Shown in pieces: positions 23,226 to 35,900 of a stretch of 64,000 bases of DNA. Both the position numbers and the translations under genes were made by a program. Position 1 is the stretch's first letter, and each line of letters starts with the position of its first letter. The stretch is from Leptodactylus fallax. Taxonomy: Eukaryota > Chordata > Amphibia > Anura > Leptodactylidae. Under the pieces are notes generated by a model, which had not been told where the DNA came from, made no database searches, and saw only the letters and a list, made by a program, of their open reading frames with translations. The stretch lies in NCBI GenBank assembly GCA_947044405.1, contig CAMRHE010000653.1, forward strand, positions 329,501 to 393,500, in the 5' to 3' direction.

Positions 23226-25500
23226 CTCTGCTACCTGATGTGATGTCAGCACTTGGTGCAGCTCACCACTTGCTCCAGGGGCACCACTAACTACAATGAG
23301 CACTATCAGTACTGATGTAAGGGCTCATTGTGCTTCTAAAGTAAGTATGGTGCCCATGGGTGTCCGTCCTGGGCACAGGGTACCTGCATGCAGGGCAGCA
23401 TGTAATATAGACCAATGGTTCTTAGTCACGGCGCCTACTCCCATTAACTACAGAGAGTATCCCCTGGGGTACATGTCCTGGAGGTTGAGAACCACTGCAT
23501 TAGATGATCAGGATATAGTTTGCAACATATGTCTGACCAAACCAAAGCCTACCTATTCACCTGAAGGCAACACCATGAGCTCCAGACTCTGCAGCTCCAG
23601 GAGATGTATAGCCATATAGTGCCAGGAGCGTGCACATGTCCCCACAGGTGTAGTGAAGGCTTTCCTATAACTGGCGATGGTCCTTAGTGATTGTCGGTAT
23701 TGCTAGTTGAGCAATTTTGTATGGTGGTTATAAAAACAACCGATTGACTTCCATCTCTCCATTCATTGTCTGTAACCTATGTGGAGACATTGTAAGGTCA
23801 GCAGCACCACCTAGTGGTCATATGTCTGCACTTCATATATACAACATGAGAGGTTAAAGAGGTTCTCCAGGCTTACATTTTAATTTTTAATTAGGCCGGG
23901 GGAGGTGAAAAAAAAATACTCACCCGTCCCCGGTGCTCCGGTGTCCTCCCAGCGCGGTCCCGTCCTGCTGCTCTTCTTGCAATGGAATTCCTCGCCTGGT
24001 CCTGTACGGAGGACTTTTCTCTCTGCCTCTTTTAGTTTGAAAGCGCTGGACACCCGGCAGACCCCATTATAGTCTATGAGGTCTTCCGGTGTCTATGGGT
24101 AACCGCTGTTTTAGCTGTCCAGCTCTCTCTTATTCAGGTCCCCTGATGGAAATGAAAGACGGAGATCACGGCGCAGATGTGAACTTAGGGTCAGACTAAT
24201 GTGTTAGGGGTCAGTGCAAGAACCATATAAAGCTCCAAAATCATATCCAGTCATAGGAATAAAGGGAATCCTTTCCATTGTATGCGTGTCTGAGCATTAA
24301 CTCTATATTCAGTAGGGCACAATTAATGGGAATACAAAACCAGTATTATATTGCTGGGGTACAACTCTCGGCACCCCCAATAATAACCTGACCAAAGGGA
24401 CTTAATTGGGACTGAGTTACAGCAAGCTGTAATACCAAGCACAGCCACTTTCAATAGTACAGAGCTGTGTCTAGTGAACAATGCAGGGGACACAACATCT
24501 TTTTTGTAACCCCAAAGAACCCCTTTAACCCCTCGAGCCCTCCAGGGTGTGTCCTAGCTTGGACATACTTAACAGCTTTTGAAAAAAGCTATCAGGCACA
24601 TTGGAAAGGGGGAATACCAAGAGGGATGCAATGTACTACACAGAATTTTTGGGCTTTATGCCCCGCCCATTTACTTGGGACATGCCCCCTCAAAGTATAA
24701 CATTTGAATCACATAGTACATAACCCTACATACAGACCTCAGACGCAGAGGCATCATTTGAATCTCCAGGGCCCCTATGCAAAATCTGTAACGGGCCCCA
24801 CTGCTATGTATTATAGTGGAGAGAGGTCTCCGGGCCCCCTCACGCTCCAGGGCCCAGTAGCAATTGCTCGCTCTGTACCACTATAGCTACACCCTCTGAT
24901 CGATCCCATTGCAAATTTTTTTGGTGTGGCAGGGCAGAGGGCGGGCACGTGTGTGCCACAAAAATATCTGCAGATAGGGAAGAGGGGCAGCATGCAAAGT
25001 GCTATATGCTCTTTCAATGCAAAGTCACACCCCTTTGGCAGCTCCCCCACAGTGCCTCCTGTCACTAAAGTGTTCCCTGTCGCTCTATGGATACGTCATC
25101 AATATTACAAAGGTGGATAACCCCTTTATATTTGCCCCTAATGTCCCACACAATTTAATGCCCCCCCCAAAATATCATCCCCCATCACTGCCCCATACAG
25201 TATAATGGCCCACATCTCTGCCCCGTCCACATGAGGGCCCTTGTCCAAGGCAAGAGCCAGGCAGCAGACTAGTGGCAGGACCCCAGGACAGAAACAGAGG
25301 CAAGGGCTAGGCAGCCAGTGACTACTGAAAATACATTTACGGTATGTTGGTGACTTTTTATGAATTTGTAAGGTAATATTAGTATGTAGATGTATAGTGG
25401 GCACCCTAGGCCAACACTGCCGGCAGGGGGCCAAAACATTGGAACAAGAGATTTTTTTATTATGTAGCATGGGGCTTGTTTTTTGCAGGTCAAGCTATAG
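23226..25500. other. Repeat-rich noncoding DNA, no gene
   Basis: Contains a small MITE with inverted ends (AATGGTTCTTAG near 23415, GAGAACCACTGC near 23490), a truncated T2-type copy at 23860-23990 (GAGGTTCTCCAGGCTT, TCCCCGGTGCTCCGG), and a possible hAT fragment at 24738-24895 without a matching target duplication. Confidence 0.5.
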
Positions 25501-25504
25501 TTTT

Positions 25505-25869
25505 CATTAGCATGTCCTATGGATGGCCTATTATTACAATAGGTCATCAATGTCTGATCAGTGGGGATCAGATACTTGGTAATCTCACCGATTAGCTGAT
25601 TGAAGAGAGTGTATTGTCTTCAATTAACAGAAAACACAGCGCTGTATATTGTGTAGTGGCTGTGCTTGGTACTGCAGCTCAGCTTCATTCATTTGAAGAG
25701 AGCAGAGGCGTAAACAGACCATGTGACCAATGAACATGAGTGCTGTCGCCGCTTTCTGCAGCTGATCTATGAGGGTCCTGGGTATCAGGCCCCCACCAAT
25801 CAGATACTATTGACCTATCCTATGGATAGGGCATCAATATACAGTATTAGTTCTGGAAAACCCCTTTAA
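25505..25869. mobile_element. T2-type MITE, left end lost
   Basis: Ends TTCTGGAAAACCCCTTTAA at 25869. The interior has CATCAATGTCTGATCAG and CTGTGCTTGGTACTGCAG, typical of the local family. Confidence 0.65.
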
Positions 25870-26045
25870 AGGGGTTGTCCAAGGCTCAACAAAGTTGGAT
25901 ACTGATGACCTATCCACAGAGCCACTGGAGGGGGACTTTATATTGTGGGGGCAACTGGAGGGGGATGTTATATTGTGGGGGCAACTGGAGCGGGACTTTA
26001 TACTGTGGGGGAAACTGAAGCGGGACTTTATACTGTGGGGCATAC
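25866..26045. repeat. T2-type terminus followed by a ~30-bp tandem array
   Basis: TTAAAGGGGTTGTCCAAGG starts at 25866. After about 55 bp it gives way to about four units of GGGGCAACTGGAGGGGGA type. Confidence 0.6.
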
Positions 26046-26494
26046 AGTGTCAGGGCCACTATAGGGGGCGCTATGCTGTGTGGGGGCACAAAGAGAAATT
26101 GACAGGAATGAGCAGAGCCAAACTGGAAGTGGCTGGAGCTGGACATGGGTCTTACTATACGCAAATTTGCCACGGCTTGCCACACATGCTGCCCCTCTTT
26201 CAGCCCATTGAAAGTAGGCAGGTATGGTTCTCACTGGTTGCTCAGGTGACCCTTTCAGCTTTTTTGGACTCTGCCATAAATAAGCAGAGAAAAAAGCTAT
26301 TCATAGGTTCTAAGAGCAGAAACAGCGCCCCTCATCTTATAACAGCCCTACAACACAGTCTATACACGCAGAATCACGTGACACAATGCTACACAACTGA
26401 ATTTGAAGCAGTTCTCTAATATTACATTTCCCGCTTCGCTTCTCTGATGTTCTTGAGCTCTTTGGCTCTCCGTAGTACAGTCTGTCGCGCTTAC

Positions 26495-26503
26495 TGCGCA
26501 TGC
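26495..26503 (+). promoter_or_regulatory. NRF-1-like site in the MRPL19 promoter
   Basis: TGCGCATGC, the core of the palindromic NRF-1 site, lies 33 bases upstream of the MRPL19 start codon. NRF-1 controls many nuclear genes for mitochondrial proteins. Confidence 0.6.
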
Positions 26504-26531
26504 TCTCAGCCTGACAGTCTCGGCACGGGAT

Positions 26532-26543
26532 AAACATGGCGGC
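26532..26543 (+). promoter_or_regulatory. YY1-like site overlapping the MRPL19 start codon
   Basis: AAACATGGCGGC matches the YY1 consensus AANATGGCGGC, with the ATG being the MRPL19 initiator. This placement is common in genes for ribosomal and mitochondrial ribosomal proteins. Confidence 0.6.
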
Positions 26544-26581
26544 GTGCAGGAGGTCATTGCTCCTAGCTCGGTACCGGACAG
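26536..26581 (+). CDS. MRPL19: MRPL19 coding exon 1
   Basis: Encodes the first 15 residues of the targeting peptide plus one base. Donor ACAG|GTGAGA. Confidence 0.93.
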
Positions 26582-26673
26582 GTGAGAACGGGGACGAGAG
26601 GTGTTATTAATGGGGAAATGGATGTGTTATCGTAGGTCATGTGTGCGAGTGCAGTGCAGTGTGAGTGTGTGTG

Positions 26674-26712
<39 letters not shown>

Positions 26713-26926
26713 CATATACATACATATATATATACATATATACACACACACACATACTGTGACGTGTGTATGTACACTGTATGAGTTGTTATATATTTAT
26801 AAGTACAGAACTACATAATGTAATAGAAAATACACATATGTATAATATATACATATATAGGAAATATTAACTGATACTATATATGTAAAATATAGTAATA
26901 TATATATATATATATATATATCTCAA

Positions 26927-26965
<39 letters not shown>

Positions 26966-29900
26966 TTATTATACTTTTTTTCTGCGAGTTGTGATCCCTC
27001 ATCACTTGCATTACATCGGTTATCACAGGGATCTTTGGTTGCATGATGGGAGTCATAGCCAGAATCTCTGTGTAGCCCCATCCTATCTCTGGCAGGGCCC
27101 AATAGGTGTATATTGTATATAATAAGATGGCAGACCTGGAGTAACAGAACTAACCCAGCCCTGCTCATTGTGTCAGCTGTGATATAGCCAAGAGACATTG
27201 CTGATGTTGTGTTCAGCTCCTGAGCTCATAGGAACATACGGGTGCATCTCAATAAATTAGAATATCTTTGAAACGTTCATCCATTTCAGTAATTCAGTAA
27301 TACAATCCATAATCAGCGTCTTCCATGATTGTGTGTCCTACTGAACCAGACTGAGGGACCATGTAAAGGCTTAGGAAACCTTGGCAGGTGACACTGAATT
27401 TACAATACTGAACTTTTTTACAATATTAAAATTTTCTTAGATTTGGGTTTTCATTACCTGTAATCCATAATCAACATTTACAGAAATAAAACACTTGAAA
27501 TAGAACACTCTGTGTGTAAAGAATCTAGAAAATATAGGAGGTCACTTTTTTCATTTAATTACTGAAATAAATAAACGTTTCAAAGATATTCTAATTTATT
27601 GAGATGTCCCTGTAGATGTTACATATAACCGTCCACCTAGGAGAACATCTCCATTACTGAAGCATCTGAACTCCAGGGGCCAGATCGTCCGCCATATCCT
27701 CCATGTGATATTATTATATATTTGTTAGTATCACATAATTATTTGTACTGATACCAGTGAACGTCTCCTTTTATTTCCATACAGGAATTTTAACCCCTGT
27801 CAGACTTCTTAGTAACGGAGAACCTACATCCTTCAAGCCGCCTGTTAAGCCATTAATAATAGATAAGAATGCGTCACAAGAATCCCAGAAAAGGTGAGGA
27901 CTCTTCTTATAGTGTAAAATAGGGGTCTCTCCAGATGTTGTGATACTACAACTCCCAGCATGTCCTGAAAGCTGCAGAGCCAATGATATAAAGACACTAG
28001 TGAATGGGATTTTTGATCTCAGCATCCCCTGTCTCTTTATGTGTTTGCTTTCCCTCATTGACTTGAGTGAGGCCATTGACTACCTTTGAATCGTAAGTGA
28101 ACCTGTCAGCAAGATCCATCCTAAGAGCGTCAGCGTCATTTTGTAACAGGTACTTTAACCCTGTTGAACTATATTTTGGCCTATGACATGTGGCCACAAA
28201 CTGTACCAGCATATAGTTGTGCCATAGATCAGCTCAGTTTTCAAAACTTATTATTAAAGGGGTTTTCTGGAAGATGAATATTGATGATCTGTCCTTAGGA
28301 TAGGTCACCAATGTCTGATTGTTGGAGGTCCGATATCTGGGACCCTCACAGATCAGCTGGGTGAATGCTGCTTTCACTCCAGAGACTGGTGACATCACAT
28401 TCATTTGTCACATGGCCTGTTTGCAGCTCAGTCCCATTCAACTAAATGGTACTGATTGGCAATACCAAGCACAGCCACTATACAATGTACGGCACTGTGC
28501 TTGGTATTCAGTAGAGATGTTGCAGATCTCATCCAAATGCTATGGTCTCTTCATACAGCTGATCTGTGGGTTTCCTGGATGTCAGACCCCCATCATTCTG
28601 ATATTGATGATCTCATCAATATTTGACTCCCCTTTAATGGCTGCACAATTTTGTAGGTAACCAGCAGGACCATACAGCTCTGGGTTCACATCTGACCAAG
28701 TAAAACAACTACATGGCGTTTGTAGATCTTCCTGGTTGTTTTTCTGGCTTCTAAGGGTGAATTTGTGGCTGAAACTACTGTAACTGTCCCATTCATCTGA
28801 GTGAAGTTTACAGCAATCTGTTTACTTGACACCAAAACAAACCTGTTCAATAAAAATCTGCCAAGTGTGAACACACCCTAAGGTTTCATCTCGCACTCCA
28901 GAAATATCCTGAAGTGTTAAATGTTTTCCTATAGTAAGTTGATCCAGATGTGTATTCAGGGTACGAAAATTAGATTGTGAGGACTGATGTGCGTGTGATG
29001 ATGATCTCTGTACAGCGCTGCAGAGTGTGTTGGTGCTATACTAGCAATGAAAGAAAGTAAACTCCATGGTTTTAATGATGGGGTCAGCAAAGTAACTTCA
29101 AATCTTATAAATACTGGGGTGCATGAATACGGAATTACTGAGTGCATGGGCCTCTGTTGATGGCACACGGGACCCCAATGGTTCTGTATTAAACTCCATT
29201 GGGGTGACTACCTGTGTTTATATACCATCTGTATGTATCCATATAACAGATTTTATCCTCTGTGCATGTTTTGACATCTATTTTCTTGTATTTCTCTCCA
29301 TTCTCCTCTACGCAGGTTTTTGAGCCCAGAATTTATACCCCCTCGGGGCAGGAAAAGCCCCCTGAAGTACTACATGGAAAGACAAGACATGATCGAGAGG
29401 AGAAAAGTCCTAAACATTCCAGAGTTCTACGTAGGTGCGGGAACTCATTACATTGAATCACTAAGATGCCTTCATTTCAGGTGGTAGCAAGAGGAAGTCT
29501 ACCTGCCAGGGAGAGGATGGTTTGCCCTGATTGTGCCAGAGAATTTTAAATAATGAGTTAAAGGGGTTTTTCGGGACTTGTAAGTTAATGGCCTATCCTT
29601 GGAAGATCTGTACAAGTTCGACACAGGAGCTGCATGATTCAGCTGGACGAAGTGGCAAGAGTGGTCCACTTTACAGGCCATGTGACGTCACATTCATTGG
29701 TCACATGGCCTGATTGCAGCTCAGTCCATTTCAGGTGAAACGCACATGCTCCTATACCAATGTTTGGGAATGTGCTTGGTTACCACCCCAGCACTGCAGC
29801 CTATTCAAGCAGCTGAACAGCCAGGGACCCAGGTGTCAGACTCCTGTCATTTAACTGATGACTTATACTAAGGTAGGTCATCAGTTATATAGCGGAGATC

Positions 29901-32900
29901 CCCCAGCGTGGAGAGGAGTTAAGTGGTTCAGCATAGATGCGGCCACTTATCTCTATGGTACAGCAAGAGCCGAGTACGGTGCTCTAGTGGATAGGTGATA
30001 TCTTACTGGAATATCCTCTATGCCAGTGATGGCGAACCTTTTAGAGACCGAGTGCCCAAACTGCATCCCAAAACCCACTAAATTATCGCAAAGTGCCAAC
30101 ACGACAATTTAGCCTTAAATTAACCAGGATCTGTTTTATATTGACCGTGCAATGTTATTAGAGCCTGTAATAATATCACATGTCTGCTATAAAACAGATA
30201 CTGTGTGATATAAATAGTGAAGGGCCCCAGACAGTACAATGCGCTCCGAAGTGGCCCCCAAACAGTATTATATGCTCCAGAATTCCCCCCACTCAGTATT
30301 ATATGCTCCAGAGGGGCCCCACTCAGTATTATATGCTTCACAGTGGCCCCCACACAGTATTATATTCTCCACTTTGGCCCCCCCAAACAGTAGTATATGC
30401 TCCACAGTGGGCCCCCACACACAGTAGTATATGCTTCACAGTGTCCCCCACACAGTATTAGATGTTTCAGTGCCCCCCATACAGTATTTGAAGCATCTAA
30501 TACTGTATGGGGGGACACTGAAGCATCTAATACTGTGTGGGGGACACTGAAGCATCTAATACTGTGTGGGGGACACTGAAGCATCTAATACTGTGTGGGG
30601 GACACTGAAGCATCTAATACTGTGTGGGGGACACTGTGAAGTATCTAATACTGTATGGGGGGAACACTGAAGCATCTAATACTACTGTATGGGGGGACAC
30701 TGAAGCATCTAATACTACTGTATGGGGGGACACTGAAGCATCTAATACTACTGTATGGGGGGACACTGAAGCATCTAATACTGTGTGGGGGACACTGAAG
30801 CATCTTAGGTGCTTCAGTGTCCCCCACACAGTATTAGATGCTTCAGTGTCCCTCACACAGTATTAGATGCTTCAGTGTCCCCCCATACAGTATTAGATGC
30901 TTCAGTGTCCCCCATACAGTATTAGATGCTTCAGTGTCCCCCATACAGTAGTTTATTCTCCACAGTAGGCCCCCACAGAGTAGTTTACGTTACTTACCCA
31001 GTCCCACGAAGAGCGTCCTCCTCCTCCTTCTTCTTCTGTTCACAGGCGCTGATGAATGACGTCATCGCGCCTGCGTCGGGGCAGAGGTCACACTCTGCAG
31101 TCACTGTAGGCCGCTGTTCCGCGGACCGCGGCCTACAGTGACAGCTTCCAGCTGTATGTACGTATGCACATACATCTGAAAGAAGCAATCGCTTACTAAC
31201 CGGGCATCCTATTCCGGATACCCGGTTAGTGAGCGATCATGGCGACGGTGCGCGTGCCAACTGAAAGGGATCTGCGTGCCCTCTCTGGCACGCGTGCCAT
31301 AGGTTCACCATCACGGCTCTATGCCATCCATCAGTGCCATTAGACATGACTTTAGCTGGCCATAAATGTGAAGATGTCCCCCCCCCCCTTCCTCTACCCA
31401 ACCAAGATGGCTCTTTGCCCTCCATGCTTTTTTTTTTTTTTTTTTTTTGGCACATGAGTTCAGTAAATTCTGCAGTTGTAGCATTGACCTCATCCAATGG
31501 GAAAAGCAACTTCCCCGACCTACCCATAAACATGTTTGCTCTGACCTGAAGGGTGCAGGAGAAGAATGATAAAGCATGTTGAGATTCAGTATGTCACATC
31601 CCCGTTTCCCCTGACATTGTTATTGGGGGATAGTCTGGATGCCCCACATATACAGGTATCTAATGTGTATTTGTACCTATAGGGATGGCAGCACTGCTGT
31701 CCTCACCTGTATTAATGCCATGAAGTTGGATGGGAGAGATGCTCGCCCCATACCAAATAGTGTATACCTTCTCCTCATCTACATACTGTCTATGAATACA
31801 TCTACAGCCGTCACTGTCTTTACTCCGGTGTTTCACAGTGACTCAACTCCTGCTGTAATGCTGGGGTTAGGATATACCTGGTGCTGCTCCAGGAGTGACA
31901 ACCCTGAGGTTCAGCGCCCACAACTGCAGTCATACATGTTTGTTAGTACTTTTAGTCTGCCAGAGTGAGGGTTGTTCATTTTCTTATGAATTTGTTGAGA
32001 CTGTTCAACATGTGGATGAGTTACATGATGATACCAATGTTTTCTCTCTCTGATCCTCAGGAAGCATTCTTGCGGTTACAATTGCAGATCCTCATGCAAA
32101 CAGAAAGAGCAACAGATTTGTGGGCATTTGCATAGAAAGATCTGGACATGGCTTGGGGGGAACATTTTTGCTGCGAAACGTTATTGATGGACAAGGTTGG
32201 TTAAGATCACGTTCATTTTAAAGTCTTATTTGTATTTCTAAACTTCCTGTTCTGTAGAGATCACTTCTCAGCAATCACCTCAGGATTATCACAGGCAGGA
32301 TTACAATGGCAGGTAACACCTATATATAGTTTTGCTGTTTTGTCATTAACACACTTATCCCCTATCCTGTGGGATGCCTGAAAGCCTCCGTGTGATGAGT
32401 GAAGCACTAGCTTGCTTACCCGACTGGCGCTACATTAGCTTCTATGGGGTTTCCGGAGATTGCGCTGCCACCTCATTCACATGGATACAGGGGGACTTTC
32501 GGCCTCCGTTCTCCTGAGATCATTTGGGGTCCCGGTGGTTGGACCCCCAGCGATGTGGCATGCATCCCCCCTATCCTGTGTATAAGGAATAAGCGCCTAT
32601 AGTGATAAAACCCCTGTAAGACAGGATCCTCCGTTAACAATAGGTGATGTTCACAGCTCACATCTTCCCCCTCCCTACAGAGGTCACAGAATATGCCCAC
32701 TTCCTTAGAAGTCAATGACCATCTCCAGAATTCTGTCAAAAGTGGTTTAGACAAGATGGCTGCCTCCAGAATCATGTGAAGAAAATAGAATAAAAAAAGT
32801 GGGATTTTTGTGTACTCACCGTAAAATCCTTTTCTCGTTGTATTCACTGGGGGACACAGCACCATGGGTATAGACCTGGTCACTAGGAGACAAGACACTA

Positions 32901-35900
32901 GGAAAAAGCAAAAGCTGTTGGCTCCGCCTCCAGGCTATACCCTGCCACAGCCACTGTGCATGAATCAGTTTGTACCATAGCAGTAGGAGAGAGAGACACA
33001 AAGGAACATGGAACCAACAACCACCAACAATGCCCGAACCCAAAAAGGAACCAACACAGTTCGGGCAGGAACACTGAAAAAAAACAAGGGAGGGATCTGT
33101 GTCCCCCAGTGAATACAACGAGAAAAGGATTTTACGGTGAGTACACAAAAATCCCACTTTCTCGTCTACTTCACTGGGGGACACAGCACCATGGGATGTC
33201 CTAAAGCAGTCCCAGAGGGTGGGAATAACACGGCCATGCAAACCTGTAATACTCAACTGCTTCCAGAAACTTACAACCCAAATTGGCATCAGCAGAGGCC
33301 ACAGAATGAATCTGGAGAAACTTAGAGAAAAAGGATGGAGGCCCAGTGGGATACTTACATACCTGGGAAGCATAAGCCTGATTCCGGAGGCCCCGGGAAC
33401 TCCAACAGCTCTAGAGGAGAGAGCCGTCACACGGGAAGGCAGAGCCGTACTCTTAAATCGATAGGTCTCCCTAATCTCAGACCAAAGCCATTGGAAGATG
33501 GGAGCTCTGGAAGCAGGCAGGCCCTGGCAAGGGCACTCAGGGAGAATGAGCAAAGCGTCCGAACAAGAGAAAGGATCCGTGAGGAACAGTATACACGCAA
33601 ATTGCCCAGGCAACAACCGGGCAGGGAAGAGCAAGCACTCACATGGACGCCTGGGGACCGAGCAGAAAGAGGGCAAGACCAAGTCCTCGAAGTGGAAGCA
33701 GGAAAAAACACCCTAAGAAAAAAAGACTGTGGCAGACAGAGGAAAACCTTATCCTTGTGGAGGACCAGAAAGGGAGGCTGCCGAAAAAAAGGGGCAGCCA
33801 ATTAGGGACCCCTGCGGATGGAGGTAACGGCCACCAGAAACTCATTCTACCAGGACAGAAGGCAAAAAAAGGGATATCATAGGCTCGAAGGGGAGAACCT
33901 GAAGCACCTTAAAGATGAGGTTAAGATCACACGGATCCAAGGGTTCCAAAGGAGCACAGAGTGGCACTCCTGTAGGAAAGTCTTTTAAAAAGAAAGAAGA
34001 CTAAGACCTTGATCCAGACCAGACTGGAGAAGATCCGATGAGAATCGTGACTCTTCCAACGGTGGACGTAAGCCTTCCACGTTTGATGGCAGATCTAAGC
34101 TATCTGGAATTTCCGGGCCTTGAGTATGTTAGAATAACAAACGCCGAAAAAAAAAACACGATGCCTCAAACCTCGGATTGAACAGCCACACCATGAACGC
34201 AGCTGAGTCAAGGTGGGGAGGAACAGCAGTCCTTGAGACAGAAGGTCGACCAGCAGAGGAAGAGGCCAGGAGCATCTGCCAACAGGAAAATGAGATCCAC
34301 ATACCAGACCCGGCAGGGCCAATCTGGTGCCACCAGGATAGCTTGAACCCCCTTGGTCTTGAGATTCTGGAGGACCCAAGGGAGAAGAGGAAGTGAAAAA
34401 CCGAACTTACAAGAGCGCCAGCGGTGATGGCTCGAGGATCCAGAGACCTGGCAATTTAGCCGGGGACCTTGTGGTTCCGGCGGAGGCTAAAAAGGTCGAC
34501 GTTTGTCACACCACAGCGGGAGCACAGTGGATGGAAGATCTACAGATAAAGCGACCCTCGCCCGGAGCAATATTTTCTCGACTCAAGTAGTCTGCCACCC
34601 AGAAAAAGGTTGACCACTGAAAGAGCTGGAACAAGGCGCTCCACCCAAGGAAGAAATTGTGAGGCTTCTAGTAAGGCCGCACGGCTCCTGGTGCCACGCT
34701 GAGGGTTCAAGTAGGCAACCATGGAGGAGAGGTCAGTCTGGACTGTGACAGATGTCCTTGGAGAAGAGAGGTCCAAGGAGTAAGAGCAAATAAGATAGCC
34801 CTGGGATCCAGCAGGTTGAACCAGAGGGAGGAATCGGCCCTGGACCACAGGCCCTGAACAATCAAAGCATCGAGGACCACTCCCCAGCCGGGGAAATTGG
34901 CGGCAGTGGGAATCACTTACCAACAGAGGGGAAGAAGGACTTCCCTTGAGAAATTCCTGGGGAGGAATATACACTAAAGAATCTCTCAGTGAACCAAGGT
35001 GGAGAGAGAACCAAGCAGATGAGGCTGTCCGGAGATTTGTCCCAGCAGGCCGTAATCTTCAAGAAGAGAGAACGACAGAGTGAATGAAAGGTACAGCCTA
35101 GAAGGTTGAGGCGATCGTGTGCAGGACCCACATGCCGATTCAAAAACAGCAAGGAGAGTACCTCCAAAGGTGGGACACTCAGGATCTTGGCCTCCGGAGG
35201 GAGAATCACACCCTGGAGCGAGCAGAGGATCATGTCCCGGATTTCATGTGCTTAGAGGACACGAGACATCCTCATAGATGAGCCAGCAGAACCGGCGAAG
35301 AACATCCAAGGTGAACCACAAGCTGGTCAGATTGTCTGACCTGGAGGGGCTTCACCAGGAGGTTGTCAAAGTCTGAAAACACGGCAGCACCTCTGGCGCA
35401 GAGGATGGCCATGAGAGACGCCATCACTGAGGGAAAAAACCCCTGGTGGCAGAGGCCAGCCTGAAGGGGAGAGAGACAACTGGAAAGGTCAAGGATCCAC
35501 AGCAAAACGAAGAAACCGCTGACGGCACAGCGAGATGATGTAGATGGACGAAGAATTCGCCCATCTCCAGGGATGCCACCACAGACTGCATAGACTACAA
35601 CGGAGCCTGCAGGCATGGAAGAACCTGTGGAGCCCTTTCAGGTCCATGATGGGACAGAGGAAGCCGTCCTTCTAGGCGAATGGAGAACAGGTAGGAATAG
35701 TAACCCCAGAAACACTCTGCAACGGGAACAGGGACGCTGACTCCCTGCCGCTGGAGATTGGAGACAGCCTGGATTGTCCGACGTAGGGAAGGCAAAGAGA
35801 CTCCAGCGAAAACTGGAGTAGCCGGACGACACCGCCTCTCGGGCCCAGGCTCCAGACGTCCCGCCATTTGAGATACCCAGAGAGGGGAAAAAACTTCATG

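Noticed and set aside
24738..24895. Possible hAT MITE (CAGAGGCATC to CTACACCCTCTG)
   Set aside because: The ends are loosely inverted but no 8-bp target duplication is present, so the boundaries are unsupported.
25895..26419. 174-codon plus-strand frame just upstream of MRPL19
   Set aside because: Its first half translates a ~30-bp tandem repeat and the rest has no recognisable domain. It overlaps the probable MRPL19 promoter.
33335..33882. Plus-strand frames in the DIRS copies (for example 156 codons, Arg/Lys/Glu-rich)
   Set aside because: They are antisense shadows of the recombinase region, and DIRS protein similarity is on the minus strand.
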